Shown piece after piece: positions 1 through 8,263 of a stretch of 64,000 nucleotides of DNA. Positions within the stretch are counted from its first letter, which is position 1, and every line of letters starts with the position of its first letter. The stretch lies in NCBI GenBank assembly GCA_021151695.1, contig JAGKWU010000012.1:62001-126000 (forward strand), written 5' to 3'. The translations under genes and the position numbers were made by a program. The stretch is from Cellvibrionaceae bacterium (GTDB lineage: Bacteria; Pseudomonadota; Gammaproteobacteria; Pseudomonadales; Cellvibrionaceae). The notes beneath the pieces were generated by a model. The model saw nothing but the letters and a program-made list of their open reading frames with translations. It ran no database searches and was not told the origin of the DNA.

Positions 1-79
1 ATCTCATGAAAAATGGGTCTGAATACCAGGGAAGCCAGGTGGTCACAGAAGTGACTTCATCAATAAAGGAGTGCAGTCA

Positions 80-307
80 ATGACTTATAAACCTGTGAAT
101 ACCGAGCAAGAATCCCACCCCAAATACAACCCGGGCAAAAGCTTTGCTGAAGATCAGGAGCGTATATCCGAAGCCGGACGCAAAGGCCAGGGCGCGGTAC
201 AAGGCAATATGAGGCGCGATGCTGGCCGCGCTGTGGAAGCAGGTCATCGCAGCAACGAGCAGCGACCCGCCAGCGGCAATCACTCCGGCCTGCGCAGCCG
301 CTCATAG
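80..307 (+). CDS. small hydrophilic KGG-like stress protein
   Basis: This 75-aa protein starts at ATG 80, behind an AAGGA ribosome site at 66-70; an in-frame GTG at 71 is less likely because it abuts that site. It is highly charged, has no signal peptide or membrane segment, and is rich in Gly, Arg, Gln and Asn. It holds two loosely repeated segments, FAEDQERISEAGRKGQ and a second one around GRAVEAGHR. These resemble the F-x-x-D-x-E-R-x-x-E-A-G-R-K-G-G repeat of stress-induced KGG / Con-10 / GsiB proteins, which are disordered and accumulate under stress. The terminal GG is not conserved, so the family call is tentative. It stands alone, ahead of a diguanylate cyclase gene. Confidence 0.55.
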   Translation: MTYKPVNTEQESHPKYNPGKSFAEDQERISEAGRKGQGAVQGNMRRDAGRAVEAGHRSNEQRPASGNHSGLRSRS

Positions 308-427
308 CCCCAGCATTGTCTGCCCGGTCTTTTCCTGACTTTACGTCTGGTGTGTGGAAAATTGGTCTATTTGACTAATACTTAGGGAATTCTGGACATA
401 TTGGGGAACCCGGGATCGGGCGGACAC

Positions 428-1777
428 ATGAATAGCAAGTTATCCAATTCATTGGTATTGCTGGCGTTGGCGGCAAGCCTGCTGGTAGTCGTGGGGGTGC
501 ACTTTTTACCGGAGCGTCGTTTGGTGCTCGCTCCGACGCGGGACGCTATGCAAAATTCCCATTTTTTTGTGGATTCCACCCGTCTGGCAGACGGCAGTCC
601 CTCCGCTGAATGGATTGACCGAAATCAGTATCGCTGGCGCTGCAATGTGCCGGAAAATTTCGATGGTAACTATTTCAATTGCGCTATGGGCGTCGATCTG
701 ACAAGGACGCCTACCTTGGGTACTAATCTCTCGTACTTTACGCATTTCACGATTTATCTTCATTACACGGCGCCCAATCCGGCTAATCGGGTGCGGATCG
801 CGGTGCGTCATTTTGACCCTGCCTATTCTCGCCCCGAGGACGGCAATAGCGGCAAGTTCAACTCCGTGCTCATACATACCAATAGTCTGAATAAGCCCAT
901 GCGGCTGGGATTGAATGAGTTCTCAGTCGCGGATTGGTGGATTAGTCAGTACAACATTCCCCTCTCCCAATCCCGCCCCGAGCTGAGTAATGCCATGACG
1001 CTTACCATAGATTTTGGTGATCGCGTGCCTCCCGGCCAACACGAATTCAGATTGGAACGGCTGGAATTCAGCGGTGCCTGGATCAGTGCCGAGCACTGTT
1101 ATCTGGTGGTGCTGGCCTTGTGGATGCTGGGGATTTTAGGTTTTACGCTTAAGCGCATGTATGAGCTGCGCGCCCAGGCAGAGCAGGGGATACAGATTAT
1201 CAGCCGCCTGAGCACCACCAATGCCGAGTTACGGCAGGAGACGGACAAATTTCGTCGTCTCTCGACGGTGGACCCGCTCACGCAGACTTACAACCGTTTC
1301 GGAATCGACAAAATCGTCGCCACCCTGATGGCGGCGAGCCAGGATCGCTATCTGGATACCCCGAACTTCGCGCTGATATTGGTGGATATAGATCACTTCA
1401 AACGCATCAACGACAGGCGCGGCCACAACGTAGGTGACCTGGTATTGCAGCAGGTGTCGGCGAGCATCCAAAAGTGCATTCGCAGTGTGGACTTTCTGGG
1501 CCGCTGGGGCGGGGAAGAATTTTTGATCATACTGCCCAATACCGACCAGGATGTTGCCATCGCCATGGCGGAGACCATTCGTGTCACCATAGCGGATACC
1601 CAATTCGACCAGGAGCAGCCATTGGGGGTCACCGCCAGCTTTGGTGTTAGTACCCAGCAGCCAGACGAAGATTTTGCGACTACTTTCAAGCGCGCTGATG
1701 TAGCGCTCTACCGCGCCAAAGCCCAGGGCCGAAACTGCGTCATCCTGGCCTATAACAGCCTTAACCAGGAGGATTAA
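428..1777 (+). CDS. membrane-anchored diguanylate cyclase (GGDEF)
   Basis: This 449-aa protein probably makes cyclic di-GMP from two GTP. An N-terminal hydrophobic helix (about residues 8-27) and a second near 225-243 enclose a periplasmic region of about 190 aa that I do not recognise and that should be the sensor. A short coiled coil leads into a GGDEF domain (about 275-445). The active-site motif is GGEEF at 361-365. An RSVD sequence precedes it with five residues between, which is the RxxD inhibitory-site arrangement, so product inhibition is likely. DPLTQTYNR marks the domain start. I chose ATG 428 over an upstream in-frame TTG at 401 because it puts the first helix at the N terminus. 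The last 17 bp overlap the convergent LysR gene. Confidence 0.9.
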   Translation: MNSKLSNSLVLLALAASLLVVVGVHFLPERRLVLAPTRDAMQNSHFFVDSTRLADGSPSAEWIDRNQYRWRCNVPENFDGNYFNCAMGVDLTRTPTLGTNLSYFTHFTIYLHYTAPNPANRVRIAVRHFDPAYSRPEDGNSGKFNSVLIHTNSLNKPMRLGLNEFSVADWWISQYNIPLSQSRPELSNAMTLTIDFGDRVPPGQHEFRLERLEFSGAWISAEHCYLVVLALWMLGILGFTLKRMYELRAQAEQGIQIISRLSTTNAELRQETDKFRRLSTVDPLTQTYNRFGIDKIVATLMAASQDRYLDTPNFALILVDIDHFKRINDRRGHNVGDLVLQQVSASIQKCIRSVDFLGRWGGEEFLIILPNTDQDVAIAMAETIRVTIADTQFDQEQPLGVTASFGVSTQQPDEDFATTFKRADVALYRAKAQGRNCVILAYNSLNQED

Positions 1778-2657
1778 GGGCGCTGTCTGCCCGCAAGCGC
1801 GCTGCCATTAAATCCACAAAGGTACGAATCTTGGCTGAGGCGTAGCGCCCCTCGCGATAGACAATATGGATCGGCAAGCGTGTCTGCTGCTCCTCCTGCA
1901 ACAGCGGCACCAGCCGGCCATCGGCGATATAGGGCGCAATCTGGTAAGACAACAGGCGGGTAATACCAAAACCGGCAAGTGCTGCTTCCAGCGCGGCGTC
2001 GTTGGTGGCAAAGCGCAGGCGCGGCCTGATATGCACGCTGGTATTGGCAAACTTCCACTCGGATGATGCGTTGAGGCCATTGGCGAGAATGGTGCTGTGC
2101 TCCGGCAAATCCGTCGGTTTCTGTGGTGCGCCGGCACGGGCGACATAATCGGGTGAGGCGCAAATGACTCGCACCACAGTTCCAACTGCTACTGCATTGA
2201 GGCTGGAGTCCGCCAGCTCGCCAATGCGAATTCCTACATCCAACCCTTCCTCCAACAGATTCACCACCCGGTCGAGAAACAGGGCATTCACCTCCATACG
2301 CGGATAGCGATTGAGATAGTCCAACACACCCGGCAACACATAGGCCTTGCCGAATAGCACTGGCGCCGTGATACCCAGCAATCCACTGGGTTCGCCATTG
2401 ATGCCGGCGGCGGCCTCGTCGGCTTCGGTCAGTTCGGCCAGCAGCCGGCGGGCATCTTCCAGATAGCGCTTACCGGCATCCGTAGTACGCACAAAGCGGG
2501 TGGTGCGGTTGAGCAGCTTTATACCGAGGCGCGTTTCCAGATCCGCCACGGCGCGGGTAGCCATAGGCGGCGATATGCCCAACTTGCGCGCACCAGCCGC
2601 AAAGCTCTCGGCTTCGGCCACGGCGACATACACCTGTAACTCAGTAAACCTGTCCAT
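1761..2657 (-). CDS. LysR-family transcriptional regulator
   Basis: This 298-aa protein has the standard LysR layout: an N-terminal winged helix-turn-helix (residues 1-60, with the typical RAVADLETRLG recognition helix and LLNRTTR wing) and a C-terminal periplasmic-binding-like effector domain (about 90-290). The sequence resembles the large group near DmlR/AaeR-type regulators, whose ligands vary widely. It is divergent from a three-gene operon (PNPOx-like, GST, DUF1348) that it probably controls; a perfect 8-bp inverted repeat lies just upstream of its start. Its 3' end overlaps the convergent diguanylate cyclase gene by 17 bp. The ligand cannot be inferred. Confidence 0.92.
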   Translation of the reverse strand: MDRFTELQVYVAVAEAESFAAGARKLGISPPMATRAVADLETRLGIKLLNRTTRFVRTTDAGKRYLEDARRLLAELTEADEAAAGINGEPSGLLGITAPVLFGKAYVLPGVLDYLNRYPRMEVNALFLDRVVNLLEEGLDVGIRIGELADSSLNAVAVGTVVRVICASPDYVARAGAPQKPTDLPEHSTILANGLNASSEWKFANTSVHIRPRLRFATNDAALEAALAGFGITRLLSYQIAPYIADGRLVPLLQEEQQTRLPIHIVYREGRYASAKIRTFVDLMAARLRADSALNPPG

Positions 2658-2666
2658 AGCGGCTCC

Positions 2667-2689
2667 ATTATTTCTGATTTTGAAATAAT
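2667..2689. promoter_or_regulatory. candidate LysR-box inverted repeat
   Basis: The arms ATTATTTC (2667-2674) and GAAATAAT (2682-2689) are perfect inverted repeats separated by 7 nt, and include a T-N11-A core as expected of LysR operators. The site lies 10 bp upstream of the lysR start and about 95 bp upstream of the divergent operon, the usual place for autoregulation plus divergent activation. No experiment is implied. Confidence 0.6.
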
Positions 2690-2782
2690 AAATTGCTTTT
2701 GGTAAGTATTCTTAATTTTTAAGCGGTTTGGCAATATCTCCCCTATCCATTGGTGAAGTCGACCTGAGAGGAGGAGATAGCC

Positions 2783-3397
2783 ATGCCCCGCGCCTTTGCT
2801 GATATCACCTTTACCGACAGTGTTAAAGCCGCGCAAGATCGCTACGGCAGCCGCGACTTTAACCTGCGCTTTGAGGCCTCGCCCGACCGGCGCGACCGGA
2901 TTACATCCACCGATGCCGATTTTATCGCCCGTCGCGACAGCTTTTACCAAGCCACGGTCGGTGAAAATGGCTGGCCCTATATGCAGCACCGCGGTGGCCC
3001 GACGGGGTTCCTCAAGGTGCTGGATGAACAGCATCTGGGCTACGCCGATTTTCGCGGCAACCGCCAATACCTGAGCGTGGGCAACCTCAGCCACGACGAG
3101 CGTATCTGTCTGTTCCTGATGGACTACGTTAACCGTGCCCGGCTCAAAATCTGGGGCAAGGCGACCATAGTGCACGAGCCGCAGGAGCCAGCACTTATCG
3201 CCAGTCTGCAAGACGCCACTTACAAGGCACCGGTCGAGCGCGCGGTGATTATTGCGGTGGAAGCCCTGGAGTGGAACTGCTCCAAACACATTACCCAGCG
3301 GTTTACCGAGGCACAAATCCAGGTCGCCATAGCCCCGCTGCTGGAAGAAAACGAACAACTCAAGGCGCGTCTCGCCGCGCTCACTGATCAACAATAG
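2783..3397 (+). CDS. pyridoxamine 5'-phosphate oxidase-like flavin protein
   Basis: This 204-aa cytoplasmic protein has the split-barrel, FMN-binding fold of the PNPOx-like superfamily. The stretch from about residue 35 to 140 (FIARRDSFYQATV, then WPYMQHRGGPTGFLKVLD, then FRGNRQYLSVGNL) matches the family group annotated as flavin-nucleotide-binding or PNPOx-like, rather than true PdxH. The C terminus (about 185-204) is a short charged helix. A strong GAGGAGGAG ribosome site precedes ATG 2783. It is first in an operon with a glutathione S-transferase (9-bp gap) and a DUF1348 protein, and is divergent from the LysR gene. The set looks like a small detoxification or oxidative-stress operon, but the substrate is unknown. 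Confidence 0.8.
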   Translation: MPRAFADITFTDSVKAAQDRYGSRDFNLRFEASPDRRDRITSTDADFIARRDSFYQATVGENGWPYMQHRGGPTGFLKVLDEQHLGYADFRGNRQYLSVGNLSHDERICLFLMDYVNRARLKIWGKATIVHEPQEPALIASLQDATYKAPVERAVIIAVEALEWNCSKHITQRFTEAQIQVAIAPLLEENEQLKARLAALTDQQ

Positions 3398-3406
3398 GAG
3401 CTGATC

Positions 3407-4042
3407 ATGATTGAACTCTACGAATTTCCTCTGTCCGGTAACAGCCATAAGGTGCGCTTGATGTTGGGCCTGCTCGGGCTGGAATACCGCAGCCACAAGC
3501 TCGATATGGGCGCCGGCGAGCACAAGAGCCCGCAACATCTGCAACGCAATTCCTTTGGCCAGGTGCCGGTGCTCAAGGATGACGACATAGTGATCCGCGA
3601 CAGCCAGGCCATTCTGGTCTATCTGGCGCGCGCCTATGGCAACGGGGCCAACGGAGAGAATCACTGGTATCCCAACAACCCGGTTAAAGCCGCGCAGATC
3701 AGCGCCTGGCTTTCCACCGCTGCCAACGAAGTCGCCCGCGGCCCGGTGGCCCTGCGCGCGCACTACAAAGTCGGCCGCGCGATCAATCTGGCCGATGCCG
3801 AAGCTGTTACCGCCAACCTGCTCAAGATCATTGATGCAGAACTTGCCCATCGCGATTGGCTGGTGGGCGACAAGGTGAGCATCGCCGATATCGCCATTTA
3901 TCCCTACCTGGGGCTGGCCGCTGAGGGCCGCATAGATTTGAGCACCTACGCCAATATCCAGGGCTGGCTCGCGCGCATCGAACAGCTCCCCGGTTTTGTC
4001 ACCATGCCCGGCATCAGCCTGAGCAGCAGCGTCGCGGCCTGA
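3407..4042 (+). CDS. glutathione S-transferase
   Basis: This 211-aa protein has an N-terminal thioredoxin-like domain (about 1-80), with the SGNSHKVRLML active-site helix, the cis-Pro motif GQVPVL and the glutathione-gamma-glutamyl-binding DSQAILVYLA, followed by an all-helical C-terminal domain (about 90-205) containing the conserved SIADIAIYPY N-capping box. Length is normal for a cytosolic GST. It starts at ATG 3407 behind TAGGAG, 9 bp after the preceding PNPOx-like gene, so the two are co-transcribed and probably act on the same electrophile or peroxide. The precise class is not resolved. Confidence 0.92.
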   Translation: MIELYEFPLSGNSHKVRLMLGLLGLEYRSHKLDMGAGEHKSPQHLQRNSFGQVPVLKDDDIVIRDSQAILVYLARAYGNGANGENHWYPNNPVKAAQISAWLSTAANEVARGPVALRAHYKVGRAINLADAEAVTANLLKIIDAELAHRDWLVGDKVSIADIAIYPYLGLAAEGRIDLSTYANIQGWLARIEQLPGFVTMPGISLSSSVAA

Positions 4043-4084
4043 TGTTTGCTTTCTCCTGAACGACGCTATTTTTAAGGATCACCC

Positions 4085-4567
4085 ATGAGCGCCATCCCAT
4101 CAGACATACGTCCACCCTTGCCGCCATTTACGCGCGAAACTGCCGTCCAGAAAGTCCGCGCCGCCGAAGACGGCTGGAACAACCGCGATCCTCACAAAGT
4201 CGCACTTGCCTATACGGAAGACAGCCAATGGCGCAACCGCAGCGAATTTCCCCGCGGCCGCGAGCAGATAGTTGAATTCCTCACCCGCAAATGGGCGAAG
4301 GAAAAAGAGTACCGCCTCATCAAAGAACTCTGGGCCTACGAAGGCAACCGCATAGCCGTGCGCTTCGCCTACGAATGGCAAGACGAATCAGGCCAGTGGT
4401 TCCGCTCTTATGGCAACGAAAATTGGGAGTTTGATGAACGCGGTTTAATGCAGAAGCGCTATGCGAGCATTAATGATCTTGCGATTGATGAGAGTGAGAG
4501 GAAGTTTTTTTGGCCACAAGGGCGTAGGCCGGATGAGCATGTGGGGTTGAGTGAATTAGGGCTTTGA
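4085..4567 (+). CDS. DUF1348 / NTF2-like (SnoaL-fold) protein
   Basis: This 160-aa protein is recognisable as DUF1348, a nuclear-transport-factor-2-like cone fold, from RAAEDGWNNRDP near residue 26, WRNRSEFPRGREQI near 50 and the C-terminal WPQGRRPDEH. The family is common beside oxidoreductases and GSTs; no activity is established. ATG 4085 has a good AAGGA site. It lies 42 bp after the GST gene in the same direction and is probably the last gene of the LysR-linked operon. There is no signal peptide, so it is cytoplasmic. Confidence 0.85.
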   Translation: MSAIPSDIRPPLPPFTRETAVQKVRAAEDGWNNRDPHKVALAYTEDSQWRNRSEFPRGREQIVEFLTRKWAKEKEYRLIKELWAYEGNRIAVRFAYEWQDESGQWFRSYGNENWEFDERGLMQKRYASINDLAIDESERKFFWPQGRRPDEHVGLSELGL

Positions 4568-4584
4568 GAAAACTCCGATGGATG

Positions 4585-4613
4585 GGGAGTCGTCATTCCC
4601 GTAGGGAATCCAG
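4585..4613. repeat. dispersed GTCATTCCC-type intergenic repeat (partial)
   Basis: A short imperfect palindrome around GTCATTCCC-GTA-GGGAATCCAG, preceded by GGGAGTC. The same outer sequence (GGGAGTCGTCAT) recurs at 11447 and, inverted, at 11570-11581, so this is a partial copy of a dispersed element. It follows the DUF1348 gene. Confidence 0.55.
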
Positions 4614-4701
4614 TGACGTTGCATTTCTTCCCCTGCTGGGCGACACATTTCCTATTAAATAAAATTCAATCTTCGCTGTTGAAAACGCAACAGTAAAAAT
4701 T

Positions 4702-5286
4702 TTACGCCGCAATCCCCGCAAACAAAGAATTCTTCTTCACCTTCCTAACCAACCCACGCAATTCCGCCACACCATCTGCCCAGTAACCCAATTTCGATTC
4801 ACTGTTGATGTGCCCAACGTCCTTAAAGCGCAAATAATCCGCGCCCCACAATAACGCCCAATAAGCGGCTTTGGTTTCCGTCATCCAGGGATCGTCGCTA
4901 CTGGCGATAACTTTGGCGGGTACCGGTAAAAAATCTTGCGGTAATTTTTCAGCAATACCGAATTTATTGGGATCAGCCGGGGCTACCAACAAGATGCCGG
5001 CAACCTTTTCTGGAAATTCCGCCGCAATACTTACACTCGCCAAAGTGCCGAAGCTGTGCGCTATCAAAACGGCAGGGCGGTCGAGTTTATTTAATTCAGC
5101 TTTGATGCCCTCGCGCCAGGTCGTGAGATTGGGGGTGGCCCAATCGTCGACATGGATACGTTTTGCACCTGGTATGCGCGTTTGCCACAGGCTTTGCCAA
5201 TGGCGCTCATCACTGTTGCGCAGGCCGGGCACTATAAGCGCGGGAATATCGCCAAGGATGCGGCTGAGTTGTTCAGGTGCAGACAT
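4702..5286 (-). CDS. RBBP9/YdeN-family alpha/beta hydrolase
   Basis: This 194-aa serine hydrolase of the RBBP9/YdeN family begins with the family signature PALIVPGLRNSDERHWQSLW (about 13-32). The nucleophile elbow is AHSFGT (Ser near residue 97), the aspartate lies in SSDDPWM and the histidine in DVGHINSES. Length matches the family (180-200 aa). A GGAGAG site precedes ATG 5286. It is a stand-alone gene, with the sulfur locus starting 220 bp away on the other strand. Substrates of bacterial members are unknown. Confidence 0.88.
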   Translation of the reverse strand: MSAPEQLSRILGDIPALIVPGLRNSDERHWQSLWQTRIPGAKRIHVDDWATPNLTTWREGIKAELNKLDRPAVLIAHSFGTLASVSIAAEFPEKVAGILLVAPADPNKFGIAEKLPQDFLPVPAKVIASSDDPWMTETKAAYWALLWGADYLRFKDVGHINSESKLGYWADGVAELRGLVRKVKKNSLFAGIAA

Positions 5287-5360
5287 TTGTTAGCTCTCCA
5301 AAGGTAATGGAAGCAAGCCTAGAGCAAATCATCTTGTGCGAAAAATATTCGTTTCTTATG

Positions 5361-5400
5361 AGCTTATGCCAAAAACCAAAACGCAGCGGCGTTATAAGCT
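5361..5400. promoter_or_regulatory. candidate operator ahead of the sulfur locus
   Basis: Inverted 7-bp arms AGCTTAT (5361-5367) and ATAAGCT (5394-5400), in an AT-rich stretch about 110 bp upstream of the oscA-like start. A CysB-type regulator would be expected to act here, but CysB sites are too degenerate to claim a match. Confidence 0.35.
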
Positions 5401-5509
5401 AATAAAAAAACAGTATTTTTAGTTTTATATGCCGCTGATTAGTATGGCCTCCGTCGCCAGCTGCTGGGTTTTACACAGCAGTGGGTTCACTTAAACAAGA
5501 GAGGCGCAG

Positions 5510-5698
5510 ATGTCACACCATCACGAATATGTATCTGCCCACGACAGCAGATTTGAGCAGGATGTAATAGCTGAGATCAAACGTCAGCTGGCGCAGATCC
5601 AATATGGCTCACTGGAAATTTCCGTGCACAACGGCCAGGTAGTACAGCTGGAGCGGCGGGAAAAAAAGCGTTGGGGCAAAGGAGAAAACTCTAAATAG
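5510..5698 (+). CDS. oscA: OscA-like DUF2292 (YezD) protein of sulfur metabolism
   Basis: This 62-aa protein matches DUF2292/YezD in its core, IAEIKRQLAQIQYGSLEISVHNGQVVQLER. Pseudomonas OscA belongs to this family, lies beside sbp-cysTWA and is needed for use of organosulfur compounds. The same neighbourhood is present here (porin, sulfate-binding protein, CysT, CysW and CysA downstream), which supports the name. GAGAGG precedes ATG 5510. The N-terminal His-rich stretch (SHHHEY) could bind metal, but this is only a guess. The biochemical role of the family is unknown. Confidence 0.75.
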   Translation: MSHHHEYVSAHDSRFEQDVIAEIKRQLAQIQYGSLEISVHNGQVVQLERREKKRWGKGENSK

Positions 5699-5790
5699 CC
5701 GCGCGTTAGAAAAATGAATATCAATTAAAAATTAAATACAAATGCACTGACCGGACCACCGGAAGTGATATGTGAACTTTGGAGATTAGC

Positions 5791-7053
5791 ATGTCATTTC
5801 AAAAAAATGGATCGGCCAACCGATCAGTAAAACTTGTAAAAACATTTGTACCGGCAGCATTGGCTGCCGCTGTGAGTCTGGTATCTGTAAACGTTTCTGC
5901 TGGTTTTCCAACACTTTACGGAAAAGTGTTTTTAACCGCGAATTCTTACGATCTGGAAAAAAACAATTTCGCGCTGACAGCACCAACTGCGACTACTTAT
6001 AAAAATGTAGGCGCAACCGGCACCACCACCGAGCTGGATTCCACCGCGATTGAGAGCACAGGTTCTCGTCTGGGTGTACAAGGTGACTTTGGTGCTTCTT
6101 ATGATCTAACCGTGTTCTACCGCGTTGAATACGGTATTGATGTAGACAACGGTACCAACAGCAACGGCCGTGAATTAACCCAGCGCAACATCTTCGGCGG
6201 TGTGCGCGGCGATTGGGGCCAGGTGTTGGTAGGTAAAAACGATACGCCCGTAAAAACATTGCAAACCACCAGTGTGCTGCGTACGGATCTGGATCGTTTT
6301 AATGATTATCCATTAGCGGATATCGGAAGTTACCTCGCCGGTGAAAACCGTGTCGATAACGTTATCCAATATACGTCACCTATTTTGCTGGGCGGTTTGG
6401 AAATTAACCTCGCCGCGATTCAAGCAGAAGAAACCGGTGTTGCGGCGCAACCCGCGAGCAGCACACCAAACCCGCAAGATGACAATGGTTTTGCCACAGG
6501 TAAATCACTTTCTATCGTGTATGGCAAAGCCAAATGGTATGCCGGCATTGCATACGAATCTAACGTGGCTACTGCCGACACACTGCGCGCTGCCGGTGAA
6601 ATTACCTTGGGCAGTGTAAAACTTGGTGCGATTTATCAAACCTCCGAGCGTCATGAAGATTACGACGTAGTAGGTGGCCTGACATCAACTTTCGTAGGTT
6701 CAACTGGTACTACCAACGGTGCACAAAATGGTTTGAACCCGCTGGCTGAGTGGGACGGTGCAAGCGGTACGCAATACAAAGAGCAAAACGGTTATGTATT
6801 CAACGGCGCCTGGAAAATTGCAGGCCCCTGGGTTGCGAAATTCCAAATCGGAAAATCCACCAGCACACCAAGCAATGCTGCCTACAGCGATGTAACGATT
6901 GATGCAGCGGCGATTGGTTTGGATTTCAACCTGAGCGATTCAGCGCGTTTGTTCTCCTACTACGCGAGTTTGGAAACCAAAGGCGATGCAAAAATCAGCA
7001 CCAAAGCAACGGAAGATAAAACCTTTGCGGTTGGTCTGGATTTCAAGTTCTAA
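5791..7053 (+). CDS. outer-membrane porin of the sulfate locus
   Basis: This 420-aa protein has a signal peptide ending near VSVNVSAG and then a general-porin 16-strand pattern: an opening strand (LYGKVFLTANSYD), SRLGVQGDFG, an IFGGVRGDWGQVLVGK turn typical of proteobacterial porins, and a C-terminal strand ending in Phe (FAVGLDFKF). ATG 5791 is preferred over an upstream TTG at 5779 because GGAG at 5781-5784 sits correctly before it. Its position between the OscA-like gene and the sulfate-binding protein gene suggests it lets sulfate, thiosulfate or organosulfonates through the outer membrane; the specificity is inferred from context. Confidence 0.88.
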   Translation: MSFQKNGSANRSVKLVKTFVPAALAAAVSLVSVNVSAGFPTLYGKVFLTANSYDLEKNNFALTAPTATTYKNVGATGTTTELDSTAIESTGSRLGVQGDFGASYDLTVFYRVEYGIDVDNGTNSNGRELTQRNIFGGVRGDWGQVLVGKNDTPVKTLQTTSVLRTDLDRFNDYPLADIGSYLAGENRVDNVIQYTSPILLGGLEINLAAIQAEETGVAAQPASSTPNPQDDNGFATGKSLSIVYGKAKWYAGIAYESNVATADTLRAAGEITLGSVKLGAIYQTSERHEDYDVVGGLTSTFVGSTGTTNGAQNGLNPLAEWDGASGTQYKEQNGYVFNGAWKIAGPWVAKFQIGKSTSTPSNAAYSDVTIDAAAIGLDFNLSDSARLFSYYASLETKGDAKISTKATEDKTFAVGLDFKF

Positions 7054-7137
7054 GTGTTTTGAGTCACCGGCAGCCTTAATTGCACTGCCGGTGCAATTAA
7101 AAAATTCCGGGTAAGCCCCGTCACTGTGGAAATGAAT

Positions 7138-8130
7138 ATGAAAGCAATACAAAAATTGGCAATTGTGGCGGGCGCTCTGCTCTTGTCAGCCGGCACTATC
7201 GCCAAGGACGTAAAACTCCTCAACGTCTCCTATGACCCAACGCGCGAACTCTATCGCGAATACAACGCCGCTTTCGCCAAATACTGGCAGGGAAAAACCG
7301 GCGATAAAGTTACCGTTGAACAATCACACGGTGGTTCCGGTGCACAATCGCGCGCGGTTATCGATGGCTTGCAAGCCGACGTAGTGACTTTTGCACTCGC
7401 GGGCGATATTGATCCGCTGTACAAATTCGGCAAATTAATTCCTGAAAACTGGCAAGACCGTTTGCCGCAAAGCAGCGCGCCTTACACTTCCACCATTGTA
7501 TTCCTGGTGCGTAAAGGAAACCCCAAGCACATTAAAGATTGGGATGACCTGATCAAGAAAGGTGTGGAAGTTATCACGCCTAACCCAAAAACATCTGGTG
7601 GTGCTCGCTGGAACTATTTGGCCGCCTGGGGCTTCGCAAAACGTAAATTTGGCAGCGACCAAGCTGCGCAGGACTTCGTGAAAAAACTGTACAAAAATGT
7701 CCCTGTACTGGATTCAGGTGCACGCGGTGCGACTACGACATTTGTGCAGCGCCAAATCGGCGATGTATTACTGACTTGGGAAAACGAAGCCTTCCTCGCT
7801 GTGAATGAGCTGGGTGCGGATAAAGTGGAAATTGTTGTTCCGTCTGTTTCAATCCTGGCTGAAGCCTCAATTACCCTGGTAGACAAATACGCGGACGAAC
7901 ACGGCACTCGTGCAGTGGCAGAAGAATACCTCAAGTATCTCTACACCAAAGAAGGCCAAAATATTATTGCGAAAAATTACTACCGTCCACGCGACAAAGA
8001 AGTACAGGCCGCTTACGGCAGTAAATTCCCCAAGATTGATTTATTCACCATCGAAGAATTTGGCGGCTGGAAAAAAGCACAGCCAGAGCACTTTGGTGAT
8101 GGTGGAATTTTCGACAAAATTTATCAATAG
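7138..8130 (+). CDS. sbp: periplasmic sulfate-binding protein
   Basis: This protein of about 330 aa is the substrate-binding part of the sulfate/thiosulfate ABC importer. It has a signal peptide (cleavage near GTIAKD), then NVSYDPTRELY, QSHGGSGAQ and NPKTSGGARW, which form the sulfate-binding site of Sbp/CysP, and LLTWENEA in the second lobe. In-frame starts exist at GTG 7126, ATG 7132 and ATG 7138; 7138 has the best spacing from GGA. CysP and Sbp cannot be separated with certainty. A terminator and a 21-bp tandem repeat lie between this gene and cysT, so the binding protein is likely made in excess over the permease. Confidence 0.93.
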   Translation: MKAIQKLAIVAGALLLSAGTIAKDVKLLNVSYDPTRELYREYNAAFAKYWQGKTGDKVTVEQSHGGSGAQSRAVIDGLQADVVTFALAGDIDPLYKFGKLIPENWQDRLPQSSAPYTSTIVFLVRKGNPKHIKDWDDLIKKGVEVITPNPKTSGGARWNYLAAWGFAKRKFGSDQAAQDFVKKLYKNVPVLDSGARGATTTFVQRQIGDVLLTWENEAFLAVNELGADKVEIVVPSVSILAEASITLVDKYADEHGTRAVAEEYLKYLYTKEGQNIIAKNYYRPRDKEVQAAYGSKFPKIDLFTIEEFGGWKKAQPEHFGDGGIFDKIYQ

Positions 8131-8170
8131 GTCGACAAAACCTATCAATAGTTAGACAAGATTTATTAAG
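8111..8170. repeat. 21-bp tandem repeat spanning the sbp stop codon
   Basis: Two full units (8111-8131, 8132-8152) and a decayed third (8153-8170) of a TCGACAAAA..TATCAATAG motif. The first unit encodes the Sbp C terminus (DKIYQ-stop), so this is a local duplication of the gene's own 3' end. Confidence 0.8.
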
Positions 8171-8191
8171 AATGATTGACGAGTAAAAGGC

Positions 8192-8226
8192 AAACTGTGA
8201 GCCACTATTTAAGGCTCACAGTTTTT
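8192..8226 (+). terminator. intercistronic terminator between sbp and cysT
   Basis: Perfect 11-12 bp stem AACTGTGAGCC / GGCTCACAGTT with a 9-nt loop, followed by TTTTT. It sits 38 bp ahead of cysT, in the same direction as both flanking genes, and would reduce read-through into the permease genes. Confidence 0.8.
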
Positions 8227-8263
8227 ACGGTTTCCTGACAACAGGTACTGACGAGACGAACAC

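Noticed and set aside
2519..3850. 443-codon open frame on the minus strand across the PNPOx-like and GST genes
   Set aside because: Antisense shadow of two well-supported genes with ribosome sites; its translation shows no recognisable family.
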